This document shows positions 11,828 to 24,010 of a stretch of 64,000 nt of DNA, piece after piece. Source of the stretch: Protea cynaroides (taxonomy: Eukaryota; Streptophyta; Magnoliopsida; Proteales; Proteaceae); assembly GCA_028583415.1 (NCBI GenBank), contig CM053266.1, positions 6,085,217 to 6,149,216 on the forward strand. The letters are read 5' to 3'. How positions within the stretch are numbered: the stretch's first letter is position 1; the number at the start of each line of letters is the position of its first letter. The notes under the pieces are model-generated. The model searched no databases. It saw nothing but the letters and a program-made list of their open reading frames with translations, and had not been told where the DNA came from. The position numbers and the translations under genes were made by a program.

Positions 11828-12237
11828 GTAAGGCTAAGGAGAATTCTAATGTGATTTCCATTCCCCAATAGAGCTCTAGAGGTGGAGCTTTGGGTTCCTC
11901 TTTAGATCCTTCCCATGTTGACTTGGGAAGGTGGGGTAATGTGGAAGAAGATTTAGATGAGGATATGGAGGAAATGGAATCCCGCCCTATGGATCAGGAA
12001 GCTAATGTTTCTGATCTATTGCCAATTAATATTGTTGGTCAATTAATTCGGAATAAGGAAAATGTGGCTGTTGTGCCTCCATCAACTGAGGCAAATTCTA
12101 TGCAGGAAAATGACAATGAGGTTACAGTTCAATTGAGATCAGGTCAGGTAAATGCTACGTTGTCACCTTTCAATCTTGGGAGGGTGGAGGTAACATTTAA
12201 TGATGTGTTAGCTGTTGATATAGCCTTGGTTGAATAA
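11828..12237 (+). pseudogene. LINE ORF1 C-terminal remnant
   Basis: An open stretch (11890-12237) encodes an acidic, Ser/Asn/Gln-rich low-complexity segment ending just before the endonuclease, as in the linker end of plant L1 ORF1 proteins. No zinc knuckle or RNA-binding domain is in the part present. It is assigned mainly by position, and the frame could belong to non-coding LINE sequence. Confidence 0.5.
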
Positions 12238-12387
12238 GGAGGGGCCTTTATGGAAGTGGGCAGATGACCTCCTGGCAGGAATGCAGGGAATGGGAATAAG
12301 CAGTTGGATATTCTGAGTTCTTCAAAAGCTCAGCGGACTCGGATGGAGCCTTTATGCCAAAGAGGTAATAAATTAAAGGCCCGGTTT

Positions 12388-15300
12388 GGAACATAAGGGG
12401 TGTCTCGAACCCCAAACCGAAACAAGTTCTTCAGAGTTTAGTGTGTGAGCATAGGCCAGACATTGTTTGTCTGGGGGGCAAATGATGGATCCAAATAGGT
12501 TTCCAATAATATTTTTGCATAGGTTGGGGTTTGATATAGACTTTTTTTCTAATAATAGACCCGGTAAACTTCCAAATCTTTGGGTCTTTTGGAAGACAGA
12601 GATTCCAAAGCCTAATGTGCTTCTCAGTTCAGACCAGCAGTTATCTCTGACATTGTGGTTGGATGGAAGACAGCATGTTGTATCTTTTGTCCATGCAAAT
12701 AATTAAAAATTATTCTGTTAAGGACTTTGGGAGGATTTGGTAACTCTAGGTTCTTAACATTCCTTGATTGCTTATGGGAGATTTTAATGTTTGTAGATTT
12801 GCCCATGAAAAAACTGGTCCTGGCCAATTTTTTATTTCTTTTGCAAGAGAGTTTGTGGCTTTTTTGGACACTGTTGAGCTTGTACAAATTCCTTCATTTG
12901 GGCCAAAGTTTACATGGACCAATACAGAGTGGTGGGTCGTGTTTCTGCAGTGATGGATTGGAGTTTCGGTAATTCATCCTGGTTCTCAGTGTATGATCAG
13001 ACTTGTCAAAACGTGTTGCCATGGGTTGGCTCTAACCATGCCCCAATTTTAATGAGGTCTTCTTTTATTCTTAAGCCTATGAATGCCCCTTTCCCCTTTC
13101 CGTATTCAAAGATTTTGTATGGAGCATCCTGGGTTCAATGAGGTTGTCCAAGACGTCTGAAAAGATCCTGTATGGGGCAATCCCTTCTATGTGCTGATAT
13201 CTAAATGGAAAACTCTGAAGAACAGGCTTTGGATGTGGTCCAAGGAAGTGTTTCCGAATATAGAAAAGGAAGTTCACTCTTCTAGAGTGTGCCTTGAAGA
13301 TGTTCAAGAATCAACAGAGGTAGCGGGTTGTAATAAGATGCTTCATGATATGGAAAAAGAGGCTTTGGAAAATTATGAGAATGTTAGTGCTCTACATGAA
13401 AGCCTTTGGGCAGAAAAGGGTAGGGTGAAATGGTTGAAGTGTGGTGACCAAAATTCCTCTCTCTTCCATGCTAACGCCCAAGCTAGGAAAAATAAGAATC
13501 TGATTCATGAAATTCAAAAAGAGGATGGATCAGTGGTTAACTCGCAAGGAGACATTGCTCAGTATATTGTAAGGTTATGAAGAGTTCCATAGAAGTGCAG
13601 GGAGTATCCCTTGTCCTGAATGCCTATCTATAATCCCATCTTTTGTATCTGACGAAGAAAATGAATCTCTTGACAGGATCCCTTCTGCTGAGGAAATCTG
13701 TATGGCTGTGTTTGCAATGAATGCTAACAATTCTCCTGGTCCAGATGGATTTCCTGGTAAGTTCTTCTGTGTTTGCTGGAATATTGTTGGGATTAAGGTG
13801 TGCCGGGCGATAAAATATTTTTTTTACTCTAGAAGGTTGATGAATGGGATGAATTGTAACTACATTACCCTTGTTCATAAGAAAGATGATGTTGTAAAAT
13901 TGTCAAAATTTCATCCAATATGTGTAGGGAATTTCTTGTATAAGATTATCCCCAAAATATTGGCAACAAGGTTGGATCTATTTGCATGGAAATTGATCTT
14001 TGAGGAACAAGGCGCCTTTATAAAGGGGCGAGTTATTTATGGAATGTTGGCCTAGCATCAGAGTTGGTGACTTTAATGCATAGAAAGACAAAGAAAGGCA
14101 AGTAGCTTTGAAGCTTGACATTCAAAAGGCTTATGACTCCCTAGAGTGGAATTTTTTAATGAATGTGTTGCTTAAATTTGGTTTTTCTCAAATTTTTGTA
14201 GGAAGGGTGTAATCCCTTCTTCAGTCTTCTCGGCTTTCAGTCACGGTGAATAGAGGACCTATGGGGTTCTTTTCAGTAGAGTATGGCCTCCGACAGGGGA
14301 TCCCTTCCTCCATTGTTGTCCGTTCTTGCTAAGGTGGATTTCTATAGGGGGTGAAGGAGTTGGTGGAAAATGGAACTGTGGAACCTATGTTTAAAGGTAG
14401 GTCAATGGTGTCTCCCTCACATTTAATTTTTCTAATGATATTGTGGTCTTTATGAAGGCTACCCTGAAGGGGTGTAGAGGGTTAAAAAGCATCTTGGGAC
14501 TTTATGATGAATATGGTGGTCAGAGGATTAACTCTGCTTAGAGTAAAATTTACTTCTCGACAGATGTCTGTAGTAGTAGAAAATAGAGTATAATGGCTAG
14601 CCTCAACTACTCCCTGGGTTCTTTTCCAACAAATTACCAGGGAGTTACATTGTTTCATTGTAGGTGTCATAAAGAATATTTTGATACTTTATGGATAGAT
14701 TCAAGAAGAGATTTATGACATGGAAGGGTATGCTTCTTTCCTATGCTGGTCAGGTGGAATTGGTTAAATCCATCCTAAGTAGTGCTTTTATTCACTCTTT
14801 CTCTGTGTACAAGTGGCCTAGGGCTCTTATCAAAACTGTTGAAGGATGGATGAGGAACTTCACATGGACTGGGGACCCAAATAAAAGAAAGGTAGTGGTT
14901 GTCCAATGGGATGAGATGTGTGCTCCTAAGAAGGAAGGGGGTTTGGGGATTCATCGGTTAAGTAATGTAAATGATGCAATGTTGGGAAAGTTGGATTGGA
15001 AAATGAAGTCGGATAATACTCTTTTTTCTAGGTTTATGCATGGGCATTACCTATCTCAGGGTAGAATCCCTCGTAGGCTTCCTAATTCGCCTCCAGTGTG
15101 GAGGAGCATTAGATCTGTATAGGACTGGACGTCTAAGCACACTCGGTTGTTCATTGGTGATAGGGCTAATATCCAATTATGGAATGCTCGGTGGCTTGGA
15201 AATGCATCTTTGAAGGAGGAGTTGGGCTTAGGTGAGGAGGTTGGTAAAGGAAGAGATTTGATGCTTGGTCAATTTATTTGTAACGGAGTTTGGAATTGGC

Positions 15301-16435
15301 CGGATGTTGTTTCCCCAGTGCTAAGAAATCTTTTTCAAAAAGCTACTGAGATACCTTTGGTTGAAGGTGCTTCAGACTGGTTTCTATGGACTTGTGAGAA
15401 TTCTGGTATATTTACAGTGAAGTCAGCTTGGGAGATGATTTGGGTTCATAAACCTAAACAGTGCTGGTATGGGTTAGTGCGGAACAAATCACTAATACCT
15501 AGCTTGTCTTGGATTCTCTGGAGATAGGTGATAAATAAACTCCCTACAGATGATTATGTGAGGCAGAAGGGAGTATCTTTGGTGTCTCGATGTTACCTTT
15601 GTCTCTCTAATGTGGAAACCGCTGATCATGTTTTCTGTAGATGTATTATGGCTCGGGAATTTTGGCATGCAGTTGGTGCTTGGTTAGGAGTGACTATGCC
15701 AGCTTTTAATGCCTGCTGTGATCTTATTTTGTGGTGGAGGCAAAAGCATAAGGTTGTGCCTCATAAACATTTTTGGAATGACTTATTAGCGGTGGTGGCT
15801 AATGTTCTTTGCAGGGCCCGAAATGATTCTTTGCATAGAAATATTTCTATAAGGCTAGATAACATCAAAGCTTGGGTTAGAAGGACCTGCAGAGATCTAT
15901 CAATTAGGCATCCCTATACTATCAAGTTGGGAGAGGACTTGCATGTGTCTCATTTGTTAACTTTAATGACCTACTCTAAGTCTTTTAGGCCTATTTTAGA
16001 ACTCTTCTGGTTTGCTCTTACAGAAAGTTAGTGCAAATTGAACACCGATGGGTGTAGTTTTGGTAACCCAGGCGAGGCCGGTGCGGGAGGTGTAATTTGG
16101 ACTAATAGAGGTGAGGTAGTATTTTCTTTTTCTGAGTCTCTAGGGATTGCAACTAATTATTTAGCAGAGCTGAAGGCGGTCCTTGTTGGCCTACATGGGA
16201 CTTATAGGCTAGGGTTTCAATAGATATGGCTGGAATCCAATTCTAAATCGATGGTAGATGCCTACATATCTATGTCCCTTCCATGGTTTTTGCTGCAGTC
16301 TTGGTGTGAATTGCTATCGAAATTGACGCATTGCATGGTAAGATATACTCACTACTTTCGTAAAACAAATGTTGTAGTTGATAGGCTTGCTAGGAAATCT
16401 GCCCATAAAAGGGCCTCTTCTGTTTGGTCTTATTA
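12388..16435 (+). pseudogene. LINE ORF2 (endonuclease-RT-RNase H), broken
   Basis: Begins with WNIRGVSNP followed by RPDIVCLGG, the start of an L1 AP-endonuclease. RT signatures follow: NSPGPDGFPGKFF (about 13730), VHKKDD, LDIQKAYDS (about 14115), then a downstream segment from 14691 (SYAGQVELVKSILSS, GGLGIHRL). The zf-RVT region at about 15530-15680 has CYLCLSNVETADHVFCRC. RNase H begins near 16035 with NTDGCSFGNPGEAGAGGVI and ends with VVVDRLARKSA. Several frameshifts and stops, including one just after 14054 and ones at 15121 and 15525, split it. The protein would make the target nick and prime cDNA synthesis at the chromosome. This copy is dead. Confidence 0.85.
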
Positions 16436-16633
16436 ACCAGATGTGGTTTCTAGGGAGGTTGTGTGGGATGCTTCCCACAGACCAAGATATTGATTTAGTT
16501 AATTGTTTGTATTTCTATCTGAGGTGGCCCCTACTGATGGCAATGCCGAAGGTGGGGGTTTTACACTCTATTAGGGCTTGGCTTTATCTTTTTCTTTTTT
16601 AATAATATATTTTAGATCTTCAGCAAAAAAAAA

Positions 16634-17802
16634 GAGTCAACGATCTCTCCTAGGGTGTAGTCTTGCTTGTACTATAGTGGGGGCACGGTCAATCCATTGG
16701 AGTGGAGCCAGGGATCTCTATAGGAGTAAAGCTTTACTTTTTTTGCATACTACCATCCTATATGATTGGTTGGATATGAGTGAGATGGATGTGATTGTTG
16801 CTTGACGAGGTAGGATGGATGTGTAGTGTGTTGGAGCATAATACATGGGTCATATGCCCCGACTAGCCCCTTAGTGAGGGCACGGTCAGTCCATTGGAGT
16901 GGAGCCGGGAATATCTGGTGGGATGAAACCCCCTTGTTATTATGTTTCTCATGCATCATGCATCAACTTGGCCAAGTGACCTGTGCTTTAGTGAGGGGAA
17001 TTAATCTAGGTGGTAGGGTACGAAGTGCTCAGGCGGTGGGGCACGGGCATATGTTCAGGGGGGAACCTCGAGCATTGTTCAAGGGGGTAAGGTTCGGACA
17101 GATCCTCGCTAGGGTACAGGCTGACCATGGCTGCATACACATTGGATTGCCACTCACAATTGATTGTTTATTTACTTTATTACATCATTGAAATGTTGTG
17201 TTAGGGTTGCATTGATACTCGACTTCTCACTGAGCTGGGATGGGAGCCTACCCCTCGATATCAAAATCTTTTTAGCTTTGGTTGCAAGTACCTCTACTGT
17301 AACGGTTGAGATGGATCCTATTGTGGTTGAGGGAACTTCTCTTGGCAGAGGACCACTAAGAGATCATGTCGAGGGCTGTAACTGTAAAGACTGTATTTGT
17401 GGGACCTGAGTCAGTGCCTCGCCTCCATGCTTTCGATATCTGTAGATATATGACGGTTTGGTCTATCTATAGTGGTCTTATTAGATTTACTCCTATATAG
17501 TATGTATGGGATACATGTAATATGTTACTATTTGTGAAACTGGATTTATAAGCATAACAGATAACAGACTTATTTATATTATAATAACATTAGTTGGCAT
17601 TTGTTCTCTATTATGATTCTATTGCAACTACTATGATTCCGATGTAATTATTTATGAGTTATTATTGGTTGTTATGGATATTGCTTGTCTAGACTGTGGG
17701 ATTTATTTGTTAAATCATTTTGGTTGTCAGTGGCTGAAAGGTTTGAGTTGTCTCATGGATGACTCAGATATCACATTCAATTCCCCAAAATGGGCTATGC
17801 CA
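16634..17802 (+). repeat. Left LTR of element I (3' portion)
   Basis: Shares the repeat with core CCATTGGAGTGGAGCCGGG (copies near 16690 and 16880) with the right LTR at 39300-39800. The end is decayed (GGGCTATGCCA) and is followed four bases later by a primer site. The first part of the LTR is cut off by the LINE. Confidence 0.75.
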
Positions 17803-17806
17803 ACAC

Positions 17807-17818
17807 TGGTATTAGAGC
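17807..17818 (+). other. Primer binding site of element I
   Basis: TGGTATTAGAGC, one mismatch from the initiator tRNA-Met site used by A and F. Confidence 0.75.
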
Positions 17819-18236
17819 ACAACCACTCTGACTATACCTATAAACTTCCCCTGCACGTGCATTTCCATTGTCGAAATGGAAGCCAAGGATAATTAAAACC
17901 TATGTATGAACCAACAAGTAGTAAGTAAAGAAAACAGTAAGTTAGGTCACACCACATTACAAGAACTAAGTTCATAATGTACAATATGAACTATGAACAA
18001 AAGAAGACATATATATATAATTGTACACTGATTTTTAAGTACTATGGGGATACGGCCCACAACCTGGGCAGTTATCCCAGATACAAGTATCTAATCAATA
18101 AGAGAAAAGAAACTACAAGTATAAATAAAAAAGAAAATATGTTCATAAGCCAAAATGGGGTATAGTCCACACTTCGAACAGTTACCCTATGTACAATGCA
18201 GTGTCAGATAGAAAATGAACAAAATAAAAAGTAGGA

Positions 18237-19115
18237 TCAAGGCTCTACATGTTGGGGCCCAATCAGCAAGTCAGAAGGTAAAGATCCGCTCTGAGGTACA
18301 GATGATGGAGGTATATCCTTTGGGGCAGATAATGGAGATGCACTCGGCGGAGCAGGTGAAGGAGCAAGCCTACATCTAACATAGTGATGCAAGTGACCAA
18401 CAGTGACCATGGCATCATGTATGTAGCCCACGTGAGTATCTATAGTCTCCATCTGGGTCTCCAATCTCGCCTGACCCTCAGTCAACTTCTCCAACTCCTG
18501 TTGCATGAGCTGCAGCACACCAATCACTTAGCCCATGTTAGAAGGTAGCCTCGAAGCCTGGGCAACTGGAGGTGGTCTCGAAGGACCAGCAGTTAGGGGT
18601 ACCTCTCTAGTGTGAAGAGCAGTGTCCATCTCCAAGTAATCACTACTCCCACTGTCATCACTGTCACTGCTGCCCTTCTCACGGTTGTCACCACTATCAT
18701 CAGACTCAACCTCCACCTCCTCACTAGTGAATGGCTAAGACACCTCACATACCCTCCTAATGCCATAGCTAGTACCCACTCTGGCCTCAGTAATGGCTTT
18801 GACTGCTGCTGCTGCTGCTCTTCTGGAAACCTCTGCTGCTCTAACTGGTTTGGCATGTGCCTCGAGTACTGGGTCCTCCATGACTATATCATGAAGCCTC
18901 ATCTGCACTATCGTGTCCCAGTTGAAATCGGATGACTCTGTACAGTTGTCAATGGCTTCACCCTCGAGACTCAACTCGGACTAGACAAATATGCGTGTCA
19001 AGAGCCGTGCATGGGGGAACTAGCCCTTCTTGTTCAGACGGTGGAAGGTATAGAGGGTGCGTAGAATCAGGTAAGGAAGACATAAGGGCTCTCCCTTAAC
19101 CAAACGATCCATTAC
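18237..19115 (-). pseudogene. aORF of element I, C-terminal part
   Basis: Continues the aORF whose N-terminal part is at 32649-33232; B splits the two. On the minus strand it begins with a segment like B's CLPYIIMRTM (here LCLPYLILRTL), then FNWDTIVQMRLHDI, an acidic Ser/Asp-rich linker, and a coiled-coil end (QLMQQELEKLTEGQARLETQME). It lacks the 14-residue repeats seen in A and B. In-frame stops include 18735-18737 and 18528-18530. The frame is otherwise kept to its end at 18237. Confidence 0.75.
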
Positions 19116-21407
19116 TGTAAGACCCGTATCAAACTAACCCGGTCTTACCACCTTGAACCAGGTTCACCCATCATGGTTGAGCCAAATGGACCAAGTGCGT
19201 GAAGGAGATCACGATCCCAGATATTAAACTGACCCATAAAACACTTAAATAAGGGGGGGTCGCATACACAGCAAGGGAGGGTCGGACCCCCCCCCAGTAT
19301 AGAAGTCAGACCCCCAGTTTTACATGGGGGGTCGGACACTTTAAGGGCCAGGGGTCGATGGGATCTCTGACCCCCCTATCGACCCTCGGTACTCGGTAAA
19401 AACTGAAATTATGAAACTTTCCTAATTTTAATGGGATTCCTTCCTAATCTCAATGGGACTTATTTTAGGAGTTTCTACTCTATAAATAGGACGTCCCTAA
19501 GCCTCTTTCACTCCTTTTACAACCCTAATTGAATTGAAAGAATGAAAAGAGAATGAAGAGAAGAAGAAGAGAAGGAAAGAAGAAGAGAAAGCAAAAGGAG
19601 AAGAGTTGCAGAGAAGGAGTAATCTTCTCAGGTATGGATACTATTTCCATGAGTTTCTAAAGACCTTAGAGTAGATAATAAAGAGGGAATGATCTCGGAG
19701 AAACCCAAACCATCAACCCATGGTTAGGTTTTCATGGAAAACCATGGGGGGAATCATGAAAGTCAGATAGGTGAATGAATCATGGTTCTAGGCCATAGAA
19801 CATGTGTGGAATGGACTGTAAGAGCAAGCCATAGGACCCCAAACACGAAGAATGGGCTGAAGGAAGAAAAATTGACAAAACCCACAGGGGGTCGCATGGG
19901 GGGTCGATGGCCAATCGACCCTACCAGACCCTGAGCATCGACCTCCAGTGTTCGGGAAGCCCAAAATAGGGGTGGTCGCACCCAGGGTCGATCAAACTCC
20001 GACCCTAGCATCGACCCCCAGTTAACAGCAAGCTGTAAAAATTAGAATAAATTCTAATTAAATTTTATCGACTTTGTTAGGTCTTTTAGCAATATAATAT
20101 TGATATAAAAGTGATTCTTAAGGCTTGAAAGAGGATCTACAAACAAGCAAAGGTGAGGAAACAGGACTCTAAACTAATTGATTAATAACAAACTATTTTT
20201 ATTTTCTTGAGTCCAATGCTATGCCTGATTCTATGCGAATATGTTTGTAATGTGCATACAACATGTCATCCAATATTTCTATTATTTGTTCATGCATATT
20301 TACTTTATTGTTTACAACATGATGATGATGACGATAGGAATAGGCATGTGAATGTATGTGTGTGGTTGGTGTACTTGATGCGAGCGAGTATTAGGGGAGG
20401 TGTGATGGGAACGTCAATAAATGTTAACCTTTGGCGGGTCTCAGCAATTTAGCTCTATCTCTAACTCAACTCTTGTGCATTAGCATCGTCGTATCGCCAT
20501 TACCTTAGCAGAACTATTACGTCGTAGAGTATCAGGGGAGGTGGTCTTGGTCCTTGTAGTCTCTGACTCTACCAGGGGACCTTAGTTCTATCTCTATGGA
20601 CGTTCTGAAGGATGCTGGGGTGAGGCCTTGGATACACTGTTTGGCATTAGGATTGGTTAGTTGCGAGCCCAGTTTGCAAGCCCTCGCCAGCAGGGGCTTA
20701 CGTGTTGGTATGGCATTGTACAGCAATAAACGATAACCTTTGTTGTACAATGTTATGGTAGGGTGGATGGGGATAACAATAAACGTTAACCTTTGGGCAG
20801 ACTTCCACACCCTGTGTATAGAGGCAGGGTCAATAAACGTTAACCTTTGACCACCTAAACCTTTCTATTGCGCATTGCAAACTTTAAATCAGACCAAAGA
20901 TATGAATTGACTGCATGCATATGTATTGTTGCATTGTTTTGTTTGCTCACTGAGCCATGATGTGTGGTCACCCCTCGACGTCGAATATTTTTAATTGATG
21001 ATGCAGGTACTATCGTCGAAGATTATTTAAATGCTCCAGTGTACGGGCACATGGCGGCGATGGAAGTTGAAGATGAAGTGGATATGCATAACTCCTCTTG
21101 CTAGTGCAACTCATGCGTATTCGATTAGATTTTATTTGCATTATTTGGATTAGTAAAGACATGTATTTGATATTTATTTATGTCTTAGTTGATACAAAAT
21201 AATTTGCTATTTAAATATTATTATCACAGTAGATTTCTCAGTTCATTTTACTATAAGACTTCTGCTATTGTGTATTTATTCTGATTATGAATGTGGATGT
21301 ATGAGGGTTAGATTAAATGAATATCGTTTGTACAAGATCCTGGTTGAACCGTTGGTTTGCTAGCGGTTCATCACACCATTCTGAATAGTGCAAAATTGGG
21401 GTGTGAT
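19116..21407 (+). repeat. 5' LTR of element B
   Basis: 2292 bp, starting TGTAAGACCC and ending GGGGTGTGATA (last CA mutated to TA). It contains GGGGTCG/CGACCCC clusters at about 19245-19390 and 19885-20030 on either side of the promoter and leader. It also has an ATG/ATC microsatellite near 20318 and four CAATAAACG-TAACCTTTG motifs near 20415, 20723, 20778 and 20830. Confidence 0.9.
19481..19488 (+). promoter_or_regulatory. TATA box of B's 5' LTR
   Basis: TATAAATA in CTCTATAAATAGGACGTCC. An equivalent TATA is at 29195-29202 in the 3' LTR. A transcription start about 30 nt downstream is expected. Confidence 0.75.
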
Positions 21408-21410
21408 AAC

Positions 21411-21422
21411 TTGGTATCAGCG
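21411..21422 (+). other. Primer binding site of element B
   Basis: TGGTATCAGCGC, one mismatch from the initiator tRNA-Met complement, three bases after the LTR. Confidence 0.88.
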
Positions 21423-21687
21423 CATCTCAGGCCGTGTCCGCTAACTTAGCATACTTTCGCGATAAATTGTGAACTGAGATAGGATAAAAGTAAAAACTGT
21501 AATATTAACACACTATAAGCACAAGTGATGTTTGAGACCAAATTTGAAAAGAGAATAATGCATCTATTAAAGGAAGAACCCTTTTAAATATAATAAGAGA
21601 GAAACAATGTATATAAGTAGCTAAAGCAGAGTACAGTCCACAACCCGAAAAGTTACTCTGTAGTACAAAGAAAGAAAATAAATACAA

Positions 21688-23070
21688 TCATGAAGCTGGA
21701 GGTGAAGGAGGGGGCGGTGCCTCACGATCTCTATCATAATCCTCAGTGTAGACTCTAGTCAACCAGGCTACCTGAGTCTGGGTCGTCTGAAGACTAGCTG
21801 TAAGACCAGCCAACCGCTGATCAGTCACGCGCTGAGCACCCAAAAGCTCCTCCATACGCATATCTGACCGGCACTGAGCATTTATGAGCTCTCCCATCCT
21901 CATGTTCGATGTGCGCTGGGCATCTAGTATCTCATCCACTCTCACACGCTGAGCATCTAGTAACTCCCCCATCTTCAGATCAGATCTGCGCTGAGCCTCT
22001 TCGATCTCATGTAATATCCCCATCATATCAGAAAGTGGGTGTGAAGGACCAGTCGCATGAGAAGGACCAGCCGCATAAGAAGTACTAGCTCCAGCAGCAT
22101 GTGTAGGTGAAGGAGGTGGTATGGAGTCCACATCCATGTACAAACGGTCATCATCACCAGCAGGCTCCATATGAACTCTAGCGGCGGCAACAGCTGCCTC
22201 AGCGTCAGCTATCTCTAAGCGAGTGCAAGGGCGCACCATCGCGTTCCTCTCCTCATCACTGACCTGAACATCCTGCATGCCCATCTTGCAAATAGCCTCC
22301 CAATCTAGAGGCGATGAGAAGGACTTTTCTTGAATCTTCTCATCCACTAAATCAACCCCCAGGCGGGTAAGTAAGGTAGTGATCATGCATCCGTAGGGAA
22401 GGTTGCCGATGTGACTGGGCAACGTGGTAGTGATCATGGTACGCATAATGATGTATGGAAGGCAGACGGGCTGCCGAGTGCATATATAGTATAGGAGATA
22501 CTGGGTCAACTGGGAGACCCTCTAGTAATGACCACTCTGTGGTATCAGGTTATGCTGTATGATCTTGCAATATACCCGTGGATCTGAACGCAGATAGCAC
22601 GCTCTCATCTGCTAGCGATCAGGTCGGATGAGCTGACTGTCGATCTCGGCCCTCATCTGTAGAGAGAAGAACTGGGGCTCTCCAGGAGCACATAAAACCA
22701 TAGGGCCAGCATAGGAAATGCCCAGTAGGTCGTCCAGCTGTCGATAATCAAACGAGATGTAAACCCCCTTGACGTAGCTCGTGATGCGCAGCTCATCACC
22801 CCTCTCCACATCATTGTAATCCCCCATCACCTGGAGGTTACAAAATAACTGGCGTACCAAGTCAGGGCAGGTACACGCATCGTAAGTGATGACAGGGAGC
22901 CATCCCATATCACCAAATGCTCTCTCTACATTGAACAAGGCTAACTCAGCCAAGTTCACCTTACGACCTCTTTCTACTTTCTTGCGAGTGTAGTGGGCAT
23001 ACTGTGCCTCGGCTTCGTTGGAACGGAGACGAAGAGGATCGCGAACTCTGGGTACTTTGGTACGAGCCAT
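21688..23070 (-). pseudogene. Antisense accessory gene (aORF) of element B
   Basis: About 460 codons, antisense to gag-pol. MARTKVPR start, then the Transposase_32-like domain: LALFNVERAFGDMGWLP, CPDLVRQLFCNLQV, ITSYVKGVYISFDYRQLDDLLGIS, then CKIIQHNLIPQSGHY and CLPYIIMRTM. After an acidic Pro/Ser linker come about four imperfect 14-residue repeats (MGELLDAQ, DEILDAQ, MGELINAQ, MEELLGAQ) and QTTQTQVAWLTRVYTEDYDRD. Only two stops interrupt it, TAG at 22612-22614 and TAG at 22522-22524, with no frameshift. Start supported by A's identical start and by a splice acceptor 5 nt upstream. No catalytic motif recognised; it could be a DNA-binding or scaffold protein, but this is a guess. Confidence 0.78.
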
Positions 23071-23075
23071 AGTAT

Positions 23076-23515
23076 CTGCAATTAAGAAAGAGAAACGAAT
23101 AACGGGTTAATAGAGAGTAAAAATCGGAAATTTTGACATTATAACGACGTAAGTTGGCCAAAAGCCTCACTTTTCACCCATACATAGGGGCAAGAGGACT
23201 TACGTAGGTTCTAAACTATCCTGCAATACTCACACAGTAGGAAGTCCTAACTAATGGAATCCAATTTGAAGAAATTTCGAGAAATCAAAAATTTTGACAA
23301 ATTAGGACAAAAAGAGAAAAATTCGAGTTTCTCAGTAACCAACCGATGAAACTCAAATATTTTTGAGGGCTTTTGTCCATTGACTCACCAACAACAAAAA
23401 CCCCAATAAAAATTTAATTTTTACGGTTGAAAAAAGTTTAATTTGAAGAAAACTAGATATGCAAGTAAAAACCTAGAAAAGAAAACCTAAAAACAGGTAA
23501 ATGGAGAAGACATAC
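23076..23515 (-). other. Predicted 5'-leader intron of aORF (B)
   Basis: On the minus strand the donor is TTCCTACAG/GTATGTCT and the acceptor TTCTTAATTGCAG, five nt before the ATG. Length 440 nt against 444 nt in A. The two introns also share internal blocks, such as the segment around CATCGGTTGGTTA. Confidence 0.6.
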
Positions 23516-23689
23516 CTGTAGGAATGATATAGACGTCCAAACACGGAACCAAAATGACCAATGTAGCGGAGTTGGCACTGTAGCAACTCAGGGGAAGGAG
23601 ATGAGTCAAAACGGAGGAGGAAGAATGGGAAATGAACTGAGAATCGGACCTTAAAAATCTGATTTTTGGTCCGGGGGTCGTAGAATTCG

Positions 23690-23885
23690 ACCAGGACCAT
23701 CGACCCCCATATCGACCCCCAACTCTCGGGAACCTGACAGAAAACCAGGGGTCGCACCTGGGGGTCCGACACCCATCGACCCCCATATCGACCCCCGGCT
23801 CTCGGGAAAAATAAGTGATTTCCCAGGGTCGGACACTACGGGTCGAACATACCATCGACCCCCACCATCGACCCTACATAGAAAA
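23690..23885. promoter_or_regulatory. GGGGTCG/CGACCCCC motif cluster between aORF and gag (B)
   Basis: At least ten copies of GGGTCG or CGACCC, mostly in the form CGACCCCC, in about 200 bp. B's own LTR clusters show the same C-rich variant, whereas A's spacer and LTR both use CGACCCT. Confidence 0.6.
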
Positions 23886-24010
23886 AACTGTATTTTCACA
23901 GAATGATCTGAAAATTTTGAAAATAACATCGGTTAGCATGTCTACATGAAGTATAAATGATTGCCTCACGTATTTTAATGATTTTCAGGCACCACCAATC
24001 TCAAACGAAC

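Larger units (their letters stand above)
11828..16633 (+). mobile_element. L1-type LINE, 5'-truncated or interrupted
   Basis: Non-LTR retrotransposon with the tail of ORF1, then ORF2: endonuclease, reverse transcriptase, zinc-binding zf-RVT region and RNase H. It ends in CTTCAGC followed by nine A (16625-16633), the usual LINE 3' tail. The 5' part is missing at the border with element A. Either A inserted here and the rest lies outside the window, or the LINE copy was truncated. Its 3' end is fused to element I's LTR, so the LINE inserted in that LTR. Confidence 0.85.
19632..23988 (+). other. Predicted leader intron, LTR to gag (B)
   Basis: The donor CTTCTCAG/GTATGGAT lies about 150 nt after the TATA box. 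The acceptor TGATTTTCAG/GCACC lies 22 nt before the gag ATG. Length (4357 nt) and site sequences agree closely with A (4394 nt). The spliced RNA would lack the primer site. Confidence 0.45.

Noticed and set aside
20300..20340. ATG/ATC trinucleotide runs in the LTRs
   Set aside because: The same microsatellite sits at the same LTR position in every copy; a normal part of the LTR.
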